Shown: piece after piece, positions 42,434-51,836 of the stretch | Position numbering within the stretch: the stretch's first letter is position 1 | Layout: each line of letters opens with the position of its first letter | NCBI GenBank assembly: GCA_902363555.1 | Contig: CABJAM010000011.1 | Coordinates: 62,001-126,000, forward strand | Reading direction: 5' to 3' | Source of the DNA: Lachnospiraceae bacterium | GTDB lineage: Bacteria; Bacillota; Clostridia; Lachnospirales; Lachnospiraceae | Length of the DNA: 64,000 bases | Program-made: the position numbers and the translations under genes | Notes under the pieces: model-generated | Seen by the model: only the letters and a program-made list of their open reading frames with translations | The model's database searches: none | Told to the model about the DNA's origin: nothing

Positions 42434-42829
42434 CTATTTGTAGAATTCGCGCCACTCCAGGTCCCCGCGGTCCAGCGCCTTTATGAGCAGCTCCGCTGTG
42501 GCCAGGTTGGTTGCAATGGGTATGTTGTGTATATCACAGAGCTTAACGATCTCATGGACGTTAGGCTCATGGGATTTTGCGGTCATAGGATCGCGAAGGA
42601 AGATCATCAGGTCAATGTCATTGTGCTCGATCTGAGCTCCCAACTGCTGTTCACCGCCCAGACGTCCGGCCAGAAACTTGTGGATGTTCAGGTTGGTGAC
42701 CTCCTCGATCAATCTTCCGGTAGTTCCGGTGGCGTATAACTCGTGTTTACTTAAAATTCCTCTGTAAGCAATGCAGAAGTTCTGCATCAGCTTCTTTTTT
42801 GCATCATGTGCAACTAATCCGATATTCAT
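42434..42829 (-). CDS. mgsA: Methylglyoxal synthase
   Basis: Converts dihydroxyacetone phosphate to methylglyoxal and phosphate, a bypass of lower glycolysis. Sequence: MNIGLVAHDAKKKLM, TGTTGRLIEE (phosphate binding), GRLGGEQQLGA and the catalytic Asp in DLMIFLRDPM. 131 residues. ATG 42829 follows AGGAGGT; an upstream in-frame start lacks a site. It follows rodA with a 7-bp gap, as in other clostridia. Confidence 0.95.
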   Translation of the reverse strand: MNIGLVAHDAKKKLMQNFCIAYRGILSKHELYATGTTGRLIEEVTNLNIHKFLAGRLGGEQQLGAQIEHNDIDLMIFLRDPMTAKSHEPNVHEIVKLCDIHNIPIATNLATAELLIKALDRGDLEWREFYK

Positions 42830-42836
42830 ACAATAT

Positions 42837-43976
42837 CTACCTCCTGTTTCTTTGTAATCCCACATTTAAAACCAATCCAATACCAATAAAGTTGGTGACC
42901 AGGGAGCTTAAGCCGTAACTGACAAATGGGAGCGGCAGCCCGGTATTTGGTAAAAGCGCCGTAGCCACACCGATGTTGACAAATGTCTGAAATGTGATCA
43001 TCGCAGCCACGCCGGAGGCGATCAGCCGTCCGGTCATATCGGCCGCATCTTTTGCGATCAGCAGACATTCCACAACAATAAACAGTAAAAGTACGATAAC
43101 GACACAGCTGCCGACAAACCCAAGTTCCTCCCCAAGAACAGCAAAGATAAAGTCTGTCTGCGGCTCGGATATGAAATTACCGCCTTTTACGGATGTGATA
43201 GTATTATTATTAAGCCCTTTACCTGTGAGCATCCCTGAACCTATGGCCATAACCGAATTATACTGCTGGGCGTAAGTCGTCAGCAGATAATCCGACGGAT
43301 TTAAAAATGTCTTGATACGTCCCTGCTGATACTCGTCCAGTATGATCTGAAACGGCTGCAGGACATACCACAAAAATAGTCCGCCAAGTGGTATGGCGGT
43401 GGCGAGTATGCCGCCGATGATTTTAAAGCTTAAACCTCCGACAAACATTAAAATGCAGAATAAAAATACAAATACAAGGCTTGTCGAAAGGTCGGGCTCC
43501 ATCAATATCAGCCCCAGCGGTACCGCATATAAAGCACCGCAGATCAAAATCGTAGACAGCCGGTTGATCCGATCCCTGTTATCATTGATAAACTTGGCGA
43601 ATATGACCAGCATCAGCATTTTGGCAAATTCTGAGGGCTGTAATGTACCCAGAGATCCAAGCGAAAACCATCGCGTAGCTCCGTTCACATTCTTACCCAG
43701 AAGTAAAACTGCTGTTAATAACCCTATATTAATAGCATACAAAATCCACTGGAAATTTGCAATAAAATTATAGTCAATTAACGAAAAAAATATCATAACT
43801 ACCAAACCGGCGCCCAAACCCAGGATCTGTTTTCGGGTAAAACCGTCGGCTGCGCTGTTGATCGTCAAAATACCGAGGATGCAAAGGGCAATGACGACAA
43901 GGACCAGCTTAAAATCGTATTTTTTGAAATTGTACTGCAAAAAACCATGCAAAAAGTACTTTAATCGCTTTATCAT
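42837..43976 (-). CDS. rodA: RodA/FtsW-family peptidoglycan glycosyltransferase
   Basis: A SEDS-family glycan polymerase with about ten membrane spans in 379 residues. Conserved segments: GSLGTLQPSEFAKM, LMEPDLSTSLVF and the C-terminal LPFVSYGLSSL. Its place with the mreBCD, pbp2 and minDE genes points to RodA (elongation) and not FtsW (division). It probably works with the PBP2 encoded upstream. Confidence 0.92.
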   Translation of the reverse strand: MIKRLKYFLHGFLQYNFKKYDFKLVLVVIALCILGILTINSAADGFTRKQILGLGAGLVVMIFFSLIDYNFIANFQWILYAINIGLLTAVLLLGKNVNGATRWFSLGSLGTLQPSEFAKMLMLVIFAKFINDNRDRINRLSTILICGALYAVPLGLILMEPDLSTSLVFVFLFCILMFVGGLSFKIIGGILATAIPLGGLFLWYVLQPFQIILDEYQQGRIKTFLNPSDYLLTTYAQQYNSVMAIGSGMLTGKGLNNNTITSVKGGNFISEPQTDFIFAVLGEELGFVGSCVVIVLLLFIVVECLLIAKDAADMTGRLIASGVAAMITFQTFVNIGVATALLPNTGLPLPFVSYGLSSLVTNFIGIGLVLNVGLQRNRR

Positions 43977-43985
43977 ATTTCTCCA

Positions 43986-44255
43986 TTACAATTGTTTCGC
44001 GCTCATCTGCCGAAACGGCACCCGGGCAACCAGAGATGGTACAACCGAAGGGTTGTCCGGGGCCTGAATAATTTCAATCTCAATTTTACCAGTATCCACT
44101 TCCACATACTTTGCAAGAACATTTAAAAGATCCTCCCGGATATTTTCAATAACCGCCGGACTGCAATTGGCCCTGTCGGAGACAAGAACGATTTTCAGAC
44201 GGTCCCTTGCAATGTTTCCTGAAGCTCTCCTTTGAAAAAAACGCCAGAATTTCAT
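43986..44255 (-). CDS. minE: Cell division topological specificity factor MinE
   Basis: An 89-residue partner of MinD that drives its release from the membrane. The N-terminal amphipathic MKFWRFFQRR, then DRLKIVLVSDRANCSPAVIE, and the C-terminal dimer domain match MinE. ATG 44255 lies after AAGAAGGGGG; a longer in-frame start would overlap minD. Both MinE and DivIVA are present in this genome. Confidence 0.94.
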   Translation of the reverse strand: MKFWRFFQRRASGNIARDRLKIVLVSDRANCSPAVIENIREDLLNVLAKYVEVDTGKIEIEIIQAPDNPSVVPSLVARVPFRQMSAKQL

Positions 44256-44271
44256 CTTACAACCCCCTTCT

Positions 44272-45063
44272 TTAAACTCTGCCAAAGAGGCTTTGCAGAC
44301 GATAACGCACACCCTTCTTACATTTGTATGTAATCACAGGGATCTCATTTCCCAGGATGCGTTCGCATATATCCCGGTAAGCCTGTCCGGCCATGGTGTT
44401 CGTTCCTACCAAAGGTTCCCCCTGATTGGTGGAAATGACCACGTTCTCATCATCGGGGATCGTGCCGATCAGCTCCAGATTCAAAATGTCTACCACATCA
44501 TCCACAGACATCATGTCCCCTCTGCGTATCATATCATAGCGCAGTCGGTTGACGATGAGCTGAACCCGCTCCATACGGTTTTCACGGAGAAGGCCGATGA
44601 TGCGGTCCGCATCCCGGATGGCTGAAACTTCCGGCGTGGTCACCACAAGCGCACGGTCGGCGCCGGCCACGGCATTTTTAAAGCCCTGCTCGATCCCTGC
44701 GGGACAGTCCAGAATGATAAAGTCAAAATCCATCCGAAGCTGTTCAATAAGCTTTTTCATCTGTTCCGGAGAAACCGCGCTTTTATCCTTTGTCTGTGCA
44801 CTGGGCAGCAAATAAAGATTGGGATAACGCATATCCCGTATGAGCGCCTGCTTGATCCGGCAGTTTCCTTCAATAATGTCCACAAGATTGTAGACAATGC
44901 GGTTTTCCAGCCCCATAACCACATCCAGGTTACGAAGGCCGATATCTGTGTCTATTAATACAACTTTCTTATTCATTTGTGCCAGTCCGGTTCCAATGTT
45001 CGCAGATGTGGTCGTTTTACCAACACCGCCTTTTCCTGACGTAATAACAAATACTTCACTCAT
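44272..45063 (-). CDS. minD: Septum site-determining ATPase MinD
   Basis: Deviant Walker A ATPase (SGKGGVGKTT at residues 9-18, signature Lys 11) that binds the membrane through a C-terminal amphipathic helix (KKGVRYRLQSLFGRV). VLIDTDIGLRNLDVVMG and FIILDCPAGIE are typical. 263 residues. ATG 45063 follows GGAGGG; the TTG at 45078 lies before it. No minC is seen in the window. Confidence 0.95.
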   Translation of the reverse strand: MSEVFVITSGKGGVGKTTTSANIGTGLAQMNKKVVLIDTDIGLRNLDVVMGLENRIVYNLVDIIEGNCRIKQALIRDMRYPNLYLLPSAQTKDKSAVSPEQMKKLIEQLRMDFDFIILDCPAGIEQGFKNAVAGADRALVVTTPEVSAIRDADRIIGLLRENRMERVQLIVNRLRYDMIRRGDMMSVDDVVDILNLELIGTIPDDENVVISTNQGEPLVGTNTMAGQAYRDICERILGNEIPVITYKCKKGVRYRLQSLFGRV

Positions 45064-45303
45064 AGCGATTCCCTCCAAACGTGCCGTGAATCCTAAAGAA
45101 GTTCATCGGCCTGCCTGCGCCCTGGCGCAGCTCCTTATGATAAAATCGTATGAATAAATTAAGAAAGCATATTAAATATATAACATTTTTTACAAATTGT
45201 CAAACAATAGCCTCTGATTTATTCACACACAAACGGATTTTGGTCAGACGATCGGTCTGATCCGTAAATATTAATCTTTTTATCGGAAATCATCTTATGT
45301 GTA

Positions 45304-48168
45304 TCAGTCAGCGCCATCATCCATGCTGCCGCCACCGCTGACATAATTGATGGGCAGTATTGCATGACGCTTCTCGCTATCATTTGCTGTATTATCTGTA
45401 TCTGTGTTGGACGGCTCATAAAGCGGCAGGTTAAAGGACGCCGCAATAGCATCTCTGAACGTATCCACCACATTCGTGGAGCCGTAGCCATTGGAGATCA
45501 GTACAGTCACCGCCACCTGCGGGTCATCCGCCGGCGCATAGCCGGTAAACCAGGCATGGTCCGGCTTCAGCTCGGATTCCTGAGCAGTTCCGGATTTACC
45601 GGCCACGGTCAGGTTCAGGCTGGAAAATACGTTCTTATAGCTTGTATTTGACGGTGAGCATACAATCTTCATGCCCTCATTGACCGCGTTCCATGTGGAA
45701 GTTTTAATATCGGTCAGGGAATTGACGACCTCCGGTGTAAATTCCTGGACTGTCGCCCCATCATGGTTGGTCACCTTATCCACCAGTGACAGCTCATAGA
45801 CTGTGCCACGGTTGGCCAGGGCTGCCGTATAGCGGTTTACCTGGGTCGGCGTATAGTTGTTCGTGCCCTGCCCGATGAAGGAGCGGACGCACGATTCATC
45901 GGAAATTTTAGGTTCCGCCTCACCGATCTCGATCCCCGTCTTTTCTCCAAAGCCGAAAAGACGGGCATATTTCTCGATCACCGCAAGCCCCTGCTGGTCA
46001 TTTTCCTTATTATCCGGAGTGAGTCCGGCGTTATAGCCGAGTTCATAGAAAAAGTAGTTACACGACTGGCCGATGGCACTGACCACATTCACAGCACCAT
46101 GGCCGGATTTGTTCCAGCAGGAAGCGCTGGGTGCCACTTTATCAAAGACGATCTGATCCACCACATAGTCATCCACAGTGATCAGACCTTCCTCCAGGCC
46201 GGTAATGGCCGAGAGCATTTTGTAGGTGGAGCCGGGGGCGCTGGTCTGCATGGTCGCTCGGTTAAACAGCGGCCGGGATTCATTATTGATCAGCGATGAA
46301 TAATATGAGGCGTTCATAATGCGGTTGGCGTCATAGCTTGGGTAGGACACTAAAGCCCGCACCTCACCGGTTTTCGGGTCCGTGACCACACAGGCGCCGG
46401 AGCATATATCCAGAGCCAGCATATCCGGGGTGATCTCCATATTGTAGATCTTGTTGTAAATAAATCCCCGGGCGGCCTGGGCACCGGATACAAGATTGTC
46501 ATAGCTGTCATCCTTGGCCAACACACCCTGATCATATAAAAGCAGGCAAACCTCCCGCTCTGTCACATTGCCTGAACTGAGCACATATTTATACACAAGC
46601 TTATGGAAGCCCGAGTCATCCCTGAGGCCCTCAAGAATGGCGCTGACAAGCGCGTCGTACACCTCGGAGGTATCCACATAATTGCCCTCGATGGGAAGCT
46701 GTGATGTCTCGATCCAGCCCTCAGAAATGGCGTGCTTTAAAAAGTCGCCCAGGCCGATCTCGCCGTCCTCCCACTTTTTATACACCGGCTCATCCGCATC
46801 GTACATATCTGCGTTGAGGAAGCCATTGTTTTTCAGCCATGTGTAGGTAAAATTACAGTATTTATCATAGTCGCTTGATAAGCTGCCCTGAGGGGTAAAG
46901 CTGTCGCCCCGGAGCAGATTTTCCATCTGAGACATAACAGCGTCCAGATAGACATAAAAGCGCTCGCCTACGGATTTCTCCAGTTCGGAAGCATCCTCCT
47001 CATAAAAATGTTCGATATCGATGATGCCGTTTTCAATCAGAGCGTGGAACACCTGGGCATAGGAAATAAGGTGGGCGTCATTATTTTCTTCGTCTACCAT
47101 ATCTGCCAGCTTGGCCAGTAAAATCCCTGCGATCTTCGCTTCCAGGCGGTTATAAATAGTTTTTGTAAGTTCTCCGTCTATGGTAAGATAGACATCATTT
47201 CCCGGCACTGCCGCTTTTACATCCGAGGCATCTAAAACGCTGCCCAAACTGTTTACATAGAGCGTCTGAGACCCTTTTGTTCCCGCCAGCTCATATTCAA
47301 ATACACTCTCGATCCCGGCCTTTCCAACCACATCATTGGCCATATATTCCGTATGGCCGTCTTTTTCAAACTGGTTTAACTGGTCATCGGAAATCGTTCC
47401 CGTATACCCGGTAATATGGGCAAAATATTTGCTGTCGTTATATTCGCGTATATAGTCCTGCTCAATGGTCACACCCGGCAGATCGGCGCCGTTTTCACGG
47501 ATCGCAGCGACCATCTTATCGCTCACATCGGAGACGACGGTAACGGATACATATTTCTGATACCGCTTCATATAAAGCTCGTAGCGGACAGCCATGATCT
47601 TCATAGCTTCCTCTGTACTAATGGATGTATCCAGATTGAAAAACTGATCGCTGCGCATATAATCAAACAGCTCCTGGCCGGTCATGGCCTCCCGGCGCTC
47701 GCTGAGACTGTCGGTATAATTGATCCCGTAAATATCTTTTTTGAAATTTCGTATTCTTGATTCAGAACCGGTGAAATCAACGGAACCGTCCTCATTAATG
47801 ATAAAGGGCATGTTATTGATCACATCCCGGCCATTTTTTTCCACGATGGCTAAAAGCCTGTCGATCATGGCATTTTTAGTGGCATTATCCGACAACAGGG
47901 TACTGTCCTCGATGGTCACCGAGTAGGCCAGGCGGTCATAAGCGAGGATATTACCTTTGCTGTCATAAATGGTACCTCTTGGAGCTTTTATTTCTGTTTC
48001 TTTTTGTATTCTGTAAGTAAATTTTTCCAGATAATCCGCCCCTTCCACAACCTGCAGTTGAAACAGCTTATGGATCAGAAGGATAAACAGCAGGACAAAA
48101 AAGGCGCCTGCAATAAATATTCTTGAACGGATGATCGATAAAATTTCTCTTAAAAGTGATTTAAGCAA
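45304..48168 (-). CDS. Penicillin-binding protein 2 (MrdA-like) with a large insertion
   Basis: Class B transpeptidase of cell elongation. One N-terminal membrane span, dimerisation domain (APRGTIYDSKGNILAYDR), then transpeptidase motifs: SXXK in APGSTYKM, SXN in GQSCNYF and KTG-like AGKSGTAQ. About 954 residues against a usual 600-720: some 230 extra, mainly helical and acidic residues separate LTIDGELTKTIYNRLE from GACVVTDPKTGEVRALV. A TTG at 48168 after GAGGA is the likely start, overlapping mreD by 8 bp; GTG 48180 is an alternative. Follows mreBCD. Confidence 0.92.
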   Translation of the reverse strand: MLKSLLREILSIIRSRIFIAGAFFVLLFILLIHKLFQLQVVEGADYLEKFTYRIQKETEIKAPRGTIYDSKGNILAYDRLAYSVTIEDSTLLSDNATKNAMIDRLLAIVEKNGRDVINNMPFIINEDGSVDFTGSESRIRNFKKDIYGINYTDSLSERREAMTGQELFDYMRSDQFFNLDTSISTEEAMKIMAVRYELYMKRYQKYVSVTVVSDVSDKMVAAIRENGADLPGVTIEQDYIREYNDSKYFAHITGYTGTISDDQLNQFEKDGHTEYMANDVVGKAGIESVFEYELAGTKGSQTLYVNSLGSVLDASDVKAAVPGNDVYLTIDGELTKTIYNRLEAKIAGILLAKLADMVDEENNDAHLISYAQVFHALIENGIIDIEHFYEEDASELEKSVGERFYVYLDAVMSQMENLLRGDSFTPQGSLSSDYDKYCNFTYTWLKNNGFLNADMYDADEPVYKKWEDGEIGLGDFLKHAISEGWIETSQLPIEGNYVDTSEVYDALVSAILEGLRDDSGFHKLVYKYVLSSGNVTEREVCLLLYDQGVLAKDDSYDNLVSGAQAARGFIYNKIYNMEITPDMLALDICSGACVVTDPKTGEVRALVSYPSYDANRIMNASYYSSLINNESRPLFNRATMQTSAPGSTYKMLSAITGLEEGLITVDDYVVDQIVFDKVAPSASCWNKSGHGAVNVVSAIGQSCNYFFYELGYNAGLTPDNKENDQQGLAVIEKYARLFGFGEKTGIEIGEAEPKISDESCVRSFIGQGTNNYTPTQVNRYTAALANRGTVYELSLVDKVTNHDGATVQEFTPEVVNSLTDIKTSTWNAVNEGMKIVCSPSNTSYKNVFSSLNLTVAGKSGTAQESELKPDHAWFTGYAPADDPQVAVTVLISNGYGSTNVVDTFRDAIAASFNLPLYEPSNTDTDNTANDSEKRHAILPINYVSGGGSMDDGAD

Positions 48169-48673
48169 TGAATTCCTCACTTCCTTTTTTATCCAGCTTC
48201 TTACATATAAACAGCATGAGCCGGTAGACCACAATGGATACGATGACTGTGTAAACGATTTCCGGCAGGATGATCCGCCGCAGGTAAAACAGTATGTCAA
48301 ACCGCCCCCGGGTCATAAAACGGAGCAGATACATAAATATACCATATAAAAAATCGGCAAATCCGATCAAAATCAACGGCAGCGTAATATCCTCTTCGTA
48401 GTAGATCTGATTAAAATAGCCAAGCAGATAACCGATGACCATATAGCACAGGGCATACATCCCCAGATAATAGCCAAAGGCGATATCCATCAGCAGACCT
48501 GAAAAAAAGCCGACGACGCAGCCCTCGCTCCGCCCCCGGATCAGGGCGATGGAGGCGGTCACGATGATCAACAGGTTGGGCACGATGTCCGCCAGCGCCA
48601 GATATGAAAATATCGTACTTTGGAGCAGAAACGCCGCCAGAATGGATACTGCATAAAAGATTGTTCGCTTCAT
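48161..48673 (-). CDS. mreD: Rod shape-determining protein MreD
   Basis: A 170-residue protein with five or six membrane spans, typical of MreD: SIALIRGRSEGCVVGFFSGLLMD is the family core with Gly-rich turn. It sits between mreC and pbp2 and would anchor the elongation complex. AAAGGA site upstream. Confidence 0.9.
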   Translation of the reverse strand: MKRTIFYAVSILAAFLLQSTIFSYLALADIVPNLLIIVTASIALIRGRSEGCVVGFFSGLLMDIAFGYYLGMYALCYMVIGYLLGYFNQIYYEEDITLPLILIGFADFLYGIFMYLLRFMTRGRFDILFYLRRIILPEIVYTVIVSIVVYRLMLFICKKLDKKGSEEFIA

Positions 48674-48692
48674 TTCATCACAGTCCTTTCAT

Positions 48693-49754
48693 CTACTGGG
48701 GCGCATCGCCGTCGCCGTTATCTCCGCCATCTGCGGGAGCACCATCGCCGTTATTGCCGTCGCCGCCCTCAGGGCTTCCGCCGCCATCCACAGGGTCTGT
48801 TCCTGCGTCCTGGCTGTTATCGGAGCCCGGCTGCCGTATACTGTCCGGCTGGGTATTGGTCCTTGTCTCCGTCTCGGTGCTTTCACTGGTGACTTCGTCG
48901 GAGGTCAGGTCCTTTTTCAATAGAGTAATGACAAGAACATCGGTCAGATGCTCAAAGTCCACGATGGGTGTCACCGTCGCCCTCTGGGTCAGCGTGGAGC
49001 TGTCCTTTGTCACATTACTGATATAGCCGATGGGAAGCTCTGGCAGGAACTTATCGCTGAGGTAGGAGGTCACAATGGCGTCGCCCTCGATCATCTGGGC
49101 GTCGTCCTTGATCAGGTCCACATCCAGCAGACCGGTATCCTTTAGCTGCAGGCTGCCATTGACAAAACACGGGTCCTTGGTATTGCTGTTGACAGCGCTC
49201 ACGCTGCTGGAATCATCGGTGATGGCCCGGACCTTGGAATGATTGAGCCCCGTCTCGATAACGATACCCACAAGGCCATTGTCGGCAATAACGTTCATAT
49301 CCACCTGGATCCCATCCCGGCTTCCTTTATCGATGGTGAAGGTGTCGTACCAGTTACCGGCATCGCTGCTGATGATCCGGGCGCCCACCATATTATAATT
49401 GGGATACTTCTCTCTCAGGCTGAGCAGATCTCTGAGCGTATCCAGCTCCGCCAGATTGTTTTCCATAGAGGAAATCTGGGCTTTAAGCGTGTCCACCTGG
49501 AGCTGCAGGGCCTCATTTTCCTCTTTGAGCTCGCTGACGGTCCTGGAATTTTCCACTCTGGAGGAAATCCAGTAGCCGATACTGTTCAGTCCTTTTTGCA
49601 TGGGAACGATGACCGTTCCGATCGTCTTCTGGACGACATTATTTGTGGTCGATCCCCACATAAAGCTTACCCCGATTAAAATACAGCAAACGGCCAGCAG
49701 AGCTAAAAATATATATTTGGGGGTGATACCGCCATTTTTCTTATGCTGCTTCAT
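48693..49754 (-). CDS. mreC: Rod shape-determining protein MreC
   Basis: A 353-residue protein with one N-terminal membrane span, a coiled coil (about residues 65-110) and the MreC beta domains (VGARIISSDAGNWYDTFTIDKG, NGLVGIV). An acidic Gly/Asp/Asn/Pro-rich tail of about 60 residues at the C-terminus is unusual and likely disordered. Part of the mreBCD operon. Confidence 0.93.
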   Translation of the reverse strand: MKQHKKNGGITPKYIFLALLAVCCILIGVSFMWGSTTNNVVQKTIGTVIVPMQKGLNSIGYWISSRVENSRTVSELKEENEALQLQVDTLKAQISSMENNLAELDTLRDLLSLREKYPNYNMVGARIISSDAGNWYDTFTIDKGSRDGIQVDMNVIADNGLVGIVIETGLNHSKVRAITDDSSSVSAVNSNTKDPCFVNGSLQLKDTGLLDVDLIKDDAQMIEGDAIVTSYLSDKFLPELPIGYISNVTKDSSTLTQRATVTPIVDFEHLTDVLVITLLKKDLTSDEVTSESTETETRTNTQPDSIRQPGSDNSQDAGTDPVDGGGSPEGGDGNNGDGAPADGGDNGDGDAPQ

Positions 49755-49770
49755 ACTCTTTTGCTACCTT

Positions 49771-50793
49771 TCAATTAAATGCGGATTCACGGACAGAAAA
49801 TGCCAGGCTTGACAGCTCATAGCTGTTCATAATCACATCCAGCCCCTTGACAACACTTTCCTGGGGATGGGAGGACATATTGACCTTCATCCGTGTTTTT
49901 GCGGCAATGAGCCGGTCCAGATTGGAAATCATGCTTGTGCCGCCCGTCACATAAATGCCATGGTCAAAAATATCATTATTCAGTTCCGGCGGCGTGCGCT
50001 CCAAAAGCCCGCGGATATTTTCCACCACCGGCTCCAGCACGGATAAAATACAGCTATGCACAAGCTTTGCCTGAATGGGCAGATGTACCGGCAGTCCGGT
50101 AATAAGATCCCGCCCGTAGATCGTCACAGGTTCAGCCATGGTCGGCAGGGCGCTGCCCAGAGAAAGCTTTAAAAACTCCGCTGTTTTATAGCCGATGATC
50201 ACATTATGTTCAAACTTGACCTCGTTACAGATGGCCTCGTTGATCGTGTTGCCGCCCACTTTTACAAGACGGCTCAAAACGATACCGCCCAGGGCGATAA
50301 TGGAAATTTCCGTCGTATCCGCGCCGAAATCCACGATCATAATACCCCCTGCACGGGTCACATCCAGCCCTTCGCCCAGAGCTGCCGCGATGGGCTTTTC
50401 CACAATACTGGCGTTGTGCGTCTTAAATGTGGAATGACCGACCAGACTGAAAAACGCCCGCTTCTCAACCTCTGTGATCGCCGAGGGAACTGCAAGATAA
50501 AATTCATTGTGCCGCATCATGCTGTTACTGCAATCCATCTTTTTGAGAAGGAAGTCAAACAGACGCCCCATAGGCTCCACATCGGCGATAACGCCGCCGC
50601 GGACCGGACGCTTGATGACGATACTGTCCGCTACCTTTTCAAATATTTCAAAGGCGTCGTCTCCGGCCGCCACCATATCTTTTTTCTTGCGTATGGCGAT
50701 CATGTTGTTTTCAACAAGAATATTCTTACGGGTATTGTTATATATTTTTACGTAATTTGTACCTAAATCCAAACCATATTTACGTCCTGCCAT
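49771..50793 (-). CDS. mreB: Rod shape-determining protein MreB
   Basis: Actin-like filament protein that guides side-wall synthesis; 340 residues. It has the phosphate-1 motif LDLGTNYVKIY, phosphate-2 MIVDFGADTTEISII and adenosine motif VTGGTSMISNLD. Heads the mreBCD-pbp2 unit and follows radC, the usual Firmicute order. Confidence 0.95.
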   Translation of the reverse strand: MAGRKYGLDLGTNYVKIYNNTRKNILVENNMIAIRKKKDMVAAGDDAFEIFEKVADSIVIKRPVRGGVIADVEPMGRLFDFLLKKMDCSNSMMRHNEFYLAVPSAITEVEKRAFFSLVGHSTFKTHNASIVEKPIAAALGEGLDVTRAGGIMIVDFGADTTEISIIALGGIVLSRLVKVGGNTINEAICNEVKFEHNVIIGYKTAEFLKLSLGSALPTMAEPVTIYGRDLITGLPVHLPIQAKLVHSCILSVLEPVVENIRGLLERTPPELNNDIFDHGIYVTGGTSMISNLDRLIAAKTRMKVNMSSHPQESVVKGLDVIMNSYELSSLAFSVRESAFN

Positions 50794-50880
50794 AAAATAT
50801 CCCTTTCAAAATCATATTGCAGCTATTGGGGATATGCAGTTGCATGGACCAATAGTTACATTTTTTTCATCTCCAGCGTG

Positions 50881-51582
50881 TCATGTATCGGCGTTTTGGA
50901 TCAATCCTTTGGCATAAAGGCTCTGGAAAGTTTTATCTCCGATAATAATGTGATCCAGCAGGTGTACACCAAGCAGCTCCCCGCAGGACGCCACGGTCCT
51001 GGTCACAGCGATATCCTCCGCACTTGGCGTGGGATCACCGCTGGGATGATTGTGGAGCAGTATGATATTCACGGCGTCATGGCGCAGTGCCTCGGCAAAT
51101 ATCTCCCGGGTGGATATGAGCGCCGCATTGACGCTGCCCTTGGACAGGGTTATATCACCAATTTTCCGGTTTTTTGTGTTGAGCATGAGCATGATCAGGT
51201 GCTCCTGCCGGAAATGGCGCATATCCTCCATATAATAGCCGGCGATACTGGCCGGGTCCGTGCAGCACAGGCCGGATACGGCCTTCGCCCGGTTCATCCG
51301 CTTGGAAAACTCCAGAACACATTGAATCTGTATGGCTTTCACCCGGCCAATACCGGGGATCTTCATCAGTTGTGTGGCAGAAAAATCATTGAGTGCGTTT
51401 AATCCGCCCTTTTTCTCAGCCATGTTTAAAAGCTCGTGAGCCAGATCCACACTGCGCTTTTCCTTCGTGCCGGTTTTGATGATCACCGCCAGAAGCTCCG
51501 CATTGGACAGGCTTTTTGGTCCATTTTGCTCACACTTTTCATAAGGCCGTTCACTTTCAGGCAAATCTTTTGTCGTTAACAT
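50881..51582 (-). CDS. radC: RadC-family JAB/MPN domain protein
   Basis: N-terminal helix-hairpin-helix region (LMKIPGIGRVKAIQI) and C-terminal JAMM metal motif LLHNHPSGDPTPSAED. Despite the name a DNA-repair role is doubtful, and the true function is unknown. 233 residues. ATG 51582 is 8 bp from GGGGAG; ATG 51588 and a GTG at 51618 are alternatives. The 254-bp region to 51836 has no convincing gene and probably holds the promoter. Confidence 0.92.
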   Translation of the reverse strand: MLTTKDLPESERPYEKCEQNGPKSLSNAELLAVIIKTGTKEKRSVDLAHELLNMAEKKGGLNALNDFSATQLMKIPGIGRVKAIQIQCVLEFSKRMNRAKAVSGLCCTDPASIAGYYMEDMRHFRQEHLIMLMLNTKNRKIGDITLSKGSVNAALISTREIFAEALRHDAVNIILLHNHPSGDPTPSAEDIAVTRTVASCGELLGVHLLDHIIIGDKTFQSLYAKGLIQNADT

Positions 51583-51836
51583 TGGCATATCTCCCCTCAC
51601 AGGTCTCTCCAGAACCACGAAGATATGTTACTGCTCCTTAGGCTGGCCGATGGCGGGAAGAAATTTCAAACACGCTCTGGCAGACCGGCAGGCAGTAACG
51701 AAGATATCACCGTATAAGTTTAACATAAAATGGCCTAAAAGTATACACAACTTACCTATTAAAAATTTATATATTTCCTTATATTTTTCTGTAATCTGCC
51801 TTAATGCGCGCCAATCCTCCGGCATCTGCGCGGGTT

